This document shows, in pieces, positions 61,857 through 64,000 of a DNA stretch of 64,000 nt. Position numbers and translations under genes: made by a program. The DNA lies in the NCBI RefSeq assembly GCF_013911755.1, contig NZ_JACESP010000003.1, forward strand, positions 62,001 to 126,000, given 5' to 3'. The notes beneath the pieces are model-generated. The model was not told where the DNA came from and did not search any database. It worked only from the letters and a program-made list of their open reading frames with translations. The DNA comes from Sphingosinicella sp. (GTDB lineage: Bacteria; Pseudomonadota; Alphaproteobacteria; Sphingomonadales; Sphingomonadaceae). Each line of letters starts with the position of its first letter. Position 1 is the stretch's first letter.

Positions 61857-64000
61857 CTTCAAGAATATAGGCAACACCAACGCTCGTTATTTCAACCGCG
61901 AGCTGTCGTGGCTGGCCTTTAACGCCCGCGTGCTTGAAGAGGCGGAAAACACGCACCATCCGCTGCTCGAGCGCCTGCGCTTCCTGTCCATCTCTGGCGC
62001 GAATCTGGACGAGTTCTACATGGTTCGCGTGGCGGGCCTGCACGGGCAGGTGGAGGAGGGGGTCGAGCTTCGTAGCCCCGACGGCGTGACGCCCGCGCAG
62101 CAGCTTGTCGCTGTCGCGGAGCGTGCGGACGCGCTGATGCGGCAGCAGCAGAACGTGTGGCGCGCGCTTTCCATCGAGCTTGCCGCTGTCGGTTTCCACG
62201 TTCTCAAAGGCCCTGAACTCTCCCCCGAGGACGAGCGCTGGCTCGAAACCTATTTCCGCGAGCAAATCTTCCCGGTGCTGACGCCGCAGGCGATCGACCC
62301 GGCGCACCCGTTTCCGTTCATCCCGAACCGTGGTCTCGCGCTCACGATGGAGCTGAAGCGGGAATCGGACGGTGAGGAGCTGCTCGCGCTGGTGATGATA
62401 CCCGCGCCGCTCGCGCGCTTCGTGCGTTTGCCAGGGCCGCAGGCGCGCTACATTGCGCTCGAAAACGTCGTTCGCATCTTCGCGGACGACCTGTTCCCGA
62501 ACTTCAAGATCATGGGCGACGGTGTATTCCGCGTCATCCGCGACAGCGACATCGAGGTCGAGGAGGAGGCCGAAGATCTCGTCCGTTTCTTTCAGACCGC
62601 GATCAAGCGCCGCCGCCGGGGCCGCGTCATCCGTCTGAAAATCGAGGAGGGGACGCCGCCGCGTCTCCACCAAATGGTGCAGCAGGCGCTCCACATCGAC
62701 AATAGGGACGTGACGCCGGTGACCGGCATCATCGGCATCGCGGACCTTGCTCAGCTGGTCGAGGAAGACCGGCCGGATCTGAAGTTCGAGCCCTACACGC
62801 CGCGCTTCCCGGAGCGCATTCGCGAGTACGGCGGCGATTGCTTCGCGGCGATCCGTGCCAAGGACATCGTCGTCCATCACCCCTACGAGAGCTTCGACGT
62901 GGTGCTCGCTTTCCTGCGGCAGGCAGCGGCAGACCCCGATGTCGTAGCGATCAAGCAGACGCTCTACCGCGCGGGCAAGCAGTCCGCCGTGGTGCGCGCG
63001 CTTGTCGATGCGGCGGAGGCGGGCAAGTCGGTCACGGCGGTCGTCGAGCTCAAGGCACGCTTCGACGAGGAGCAAAACCTCGTCTGGGCTGCGGCGCTGG
63101 AGCGCGCGGGCGTGCAGGTCGTCTACGGCTTTATCGATTGGAAGACGCACGCCAAGATTTCGCTCGTGGTGCGGCGCGAGAATGGCTCCCTGCGGACCTA
63201 CTGCCACCTCGGCACCGGCAATTATCACCCGGTGACGGCGCGTATTTACACCGATCTCAGCTTCTTCACCGCCGATCCCAAGCTCGGCCGCGACGCTGCG
63301 CAAATCTTCAACTACGTGACGAGCTATGTCGAGCCGCGCGGACTGGAAGCGATGACGATCTCTCCGTCGGGCATGCGACAGAAGCTCACCGCGCTCATCG
63401 ATGCGGAAATCGCGAATGCCGAGGCGGGTCAGCCGAGCGGCATCTGGGCCAAGATGAACTCCCTTGTCGACCCGGCGATCATCGACAAGCTCTACGAGGC
63501 GAGCGGGGCGGGCGTGCCCATCGAACTCGTGATCCGCGGAATTTGCTGTCTGCGCCCCGGCGTACGCGGGCTTTCGGAGAACATCCGCGTCCGCTCCATC
63601 ATTGGGCGTTTTCTCGAACATAGCCGCATCGTCGCGTTCGCGAACGGAAGTCCGCTCCCCTCGCGCAAGGCCAAGCTCTTCACCTCGTCGGCGGACTGGA
63701 TGCCGCGCAACTTTGATCGCCGTGTCGAGTTGCTCGTACCGATCGAGAATGCCACGGTCCACGCGCAGATTCTCGATCAGGTGATGCTGGCGAACCTGAA
63801 GGATACCGAGCAGACGTGGGAACTTCATCCGGATGGGACATATGAACGCATCTCGTCCTCCGGCGAATCGTTCAACCTGCATCGTTATTTCATGACGAAT
63901 CCTTCGCTTTCGGGCCGCGGCGCCGCCATCAAGGCAGCTGCGCCCGTGCCCCGGCTCTACCTTTCGGACCCCGATACTGGTGTTCCGGCCGCCGCTGCTG
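61840..64000 (+). CDS. ppk1: polyphosphate kinase 1, 3' end missing
   Basis: The frame runs from GTG 61840 to the end of the window without a stop, giving about 720 visible residues. The start YFNRELSWLAFNARVLEEA is typical of Ppk1. The autophosphorylated histidine is His437 (KTHAK) and the second essential one His594 (EHSRIVAF), matching E. coli His435 and His592. The enzyme builds polyphosphate from ATP. Few residues can be missing, since the family length is about 700-740. The start overlaps hdaA by 17 bases, linking replication control with polyphosphate synthesis at the operon level. Confidence 0.95.
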   Translation, partial: MARRNSFKNIGNTNARYFNRELSWLAFNARVLEEAENTHHPLLERLRFLSISGANLDEFYMVRVAGLHGQVEEGVELRSPDGVTPAQQLVAVAERADALMRQQQNVWRALSIELAAVGFHVLKGPELSPEDERWLETYFREQIFPVLTPQAIDPAHPFPFIPNRGLALTMELKRESDGEELLALVMIPAPLARFVRLPGPQARYIALENVVRIFADDLFPNFKIMGDGVFRVIRDSDIEVEEEAEDLVRFFQTAIKRRRRGRVIRLKIEEGTPPRLHQMVQQALHIDNRDVTPVTGIIGIADLAQLVEEDRPDLKFEPYTPRFPERIREYGGDCFAAIRAKDIVVHHPYESFDVVLAFLRQAAADPDVVAIKQTLYRAGKQSAVVRALVDAAEAGKSVTAVVELKARFDEEQNLVWAAALERAGVQVVYGFIDWKTHAKISLVVRRENGSLRTYCHLGTGNYHPVTARIYTDLSFFTADPKLGRDAAQIFNYVTSYVEPRGLEAMTISPSGMRQKLTALIDAEIANAEAGQPSGIWAKMNSLVDPAIIDKLYEASGAGVPIELVIRGICCLRPGVRGLSENIRVRSIIGRFLEHSRIVAFANGSPLPSRKAKLFTSSADWMPRNFDRRVELLVPIENATVHAQILDQVMLANLKDTEQTWELHPDGTYERISSSGESFNLHRYFMTNPSLSGRGAAIKAAAPVPRLYLSDPDTGVPAAAA

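Noticed and set aside
61681-63882. 733-codon open frame antisense to ppk1
   Set aside because: The plus frame carries both catalytic histidines of Ppk1 and the antisense product has no domain.

Overview
This window looks like a stretch of chromosome from a high-GC alphaproteobacterium, most likely a member of the Sphingomonadales. The evidence is gene content and order: a TonB-dependent receptor, a TadE/TadG cluster, HdaA and FlbT, an lptD-surA-pdxA-rsmA operon, pepA-holC, guaB-rsmB, and purM-purN divergent from a DUF2066/PerM/hdaA/ppk1 block. That placement is inferred from family knowledge; no 16S or database match was available. I count 52 protein genes and one tRNA. I see no insertion sequence, phage or CRISPR array.

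Layout. Positions 1-6185 hold surface-polysaccharide genes: a five-repeat SLBB export protein cut by the window edge, a UDP-HexNAc dehydrogenase, a YdcF-like protein, a UDP-glucuronate 4-epimerase and a WecA-like initiating transferase. tRNA-Gln(TTG) follows. Positions 6475-19735 form the main accessory island: TonB receptor, an SRPBCC-SnoaL bidomain protein, a large ATP-binding LuxR (MalT/LAL-type) regulator, a DJ-1/PfpI protein, a Rieske oxygenase, a three-subunit molybdenum hydroxylase and a secreted CocE/NonD-type hydrolase. This reads as an uptake-and-oxidation module for an unidentified organic compound. Two 18-bp sites of the form CCTATCC-N4-GGATAGG (one perfect, one with two mismatches) lie upstream of the receptor and the oxygenase, so the module may be one regulon. 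Positions 19739-31489 carry an aminotransferase, a polysaccharide deacetylase, EttA, three Tad pilus-type genes, a short phytoene/squalene-synthase-like protein, an EF-hand protein, TrmFO, a glycosyltransferase and an AbrB/Doc toxin-antitoxin pair. The pair sits just upstream of gyrA and has a near-consensus promoter predicting a leaderless mRNA.

Positions 31568-39374 contain gyrA, DUF952, YhhN, a TPR protein, the molybdate transporter modABC (with a Mo-box-like site and a short ModC) and an isolated flbT. The molybdate transporter is a natural partner of the molybdenum hydroxylase in the island. Positions 39468-56136 are mainly housekeeping: an M28 peptidase, guaB, rsmB, the lptD-surA-pdxA-rsmA operon, pepA-holC and ndk, with a TPR/transglutaminase-like pair lying between holC and ndk. 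Positions 56140-64000 hold purM-purN-yjbR plus an unknown membrane protein on the minus strand, and a GTG-coupled DUF2066-PerM-hdaA-ppk1 run on the plus strand, ppk1 being cut by the window end.

Many genes are translationally coupled (ATGA/GTGA overlaps), and several convergent pairs share their stop-codon bases. Function calls rest on motifs and family resemblance read by eye; substrates of the accessory genes are unknown.
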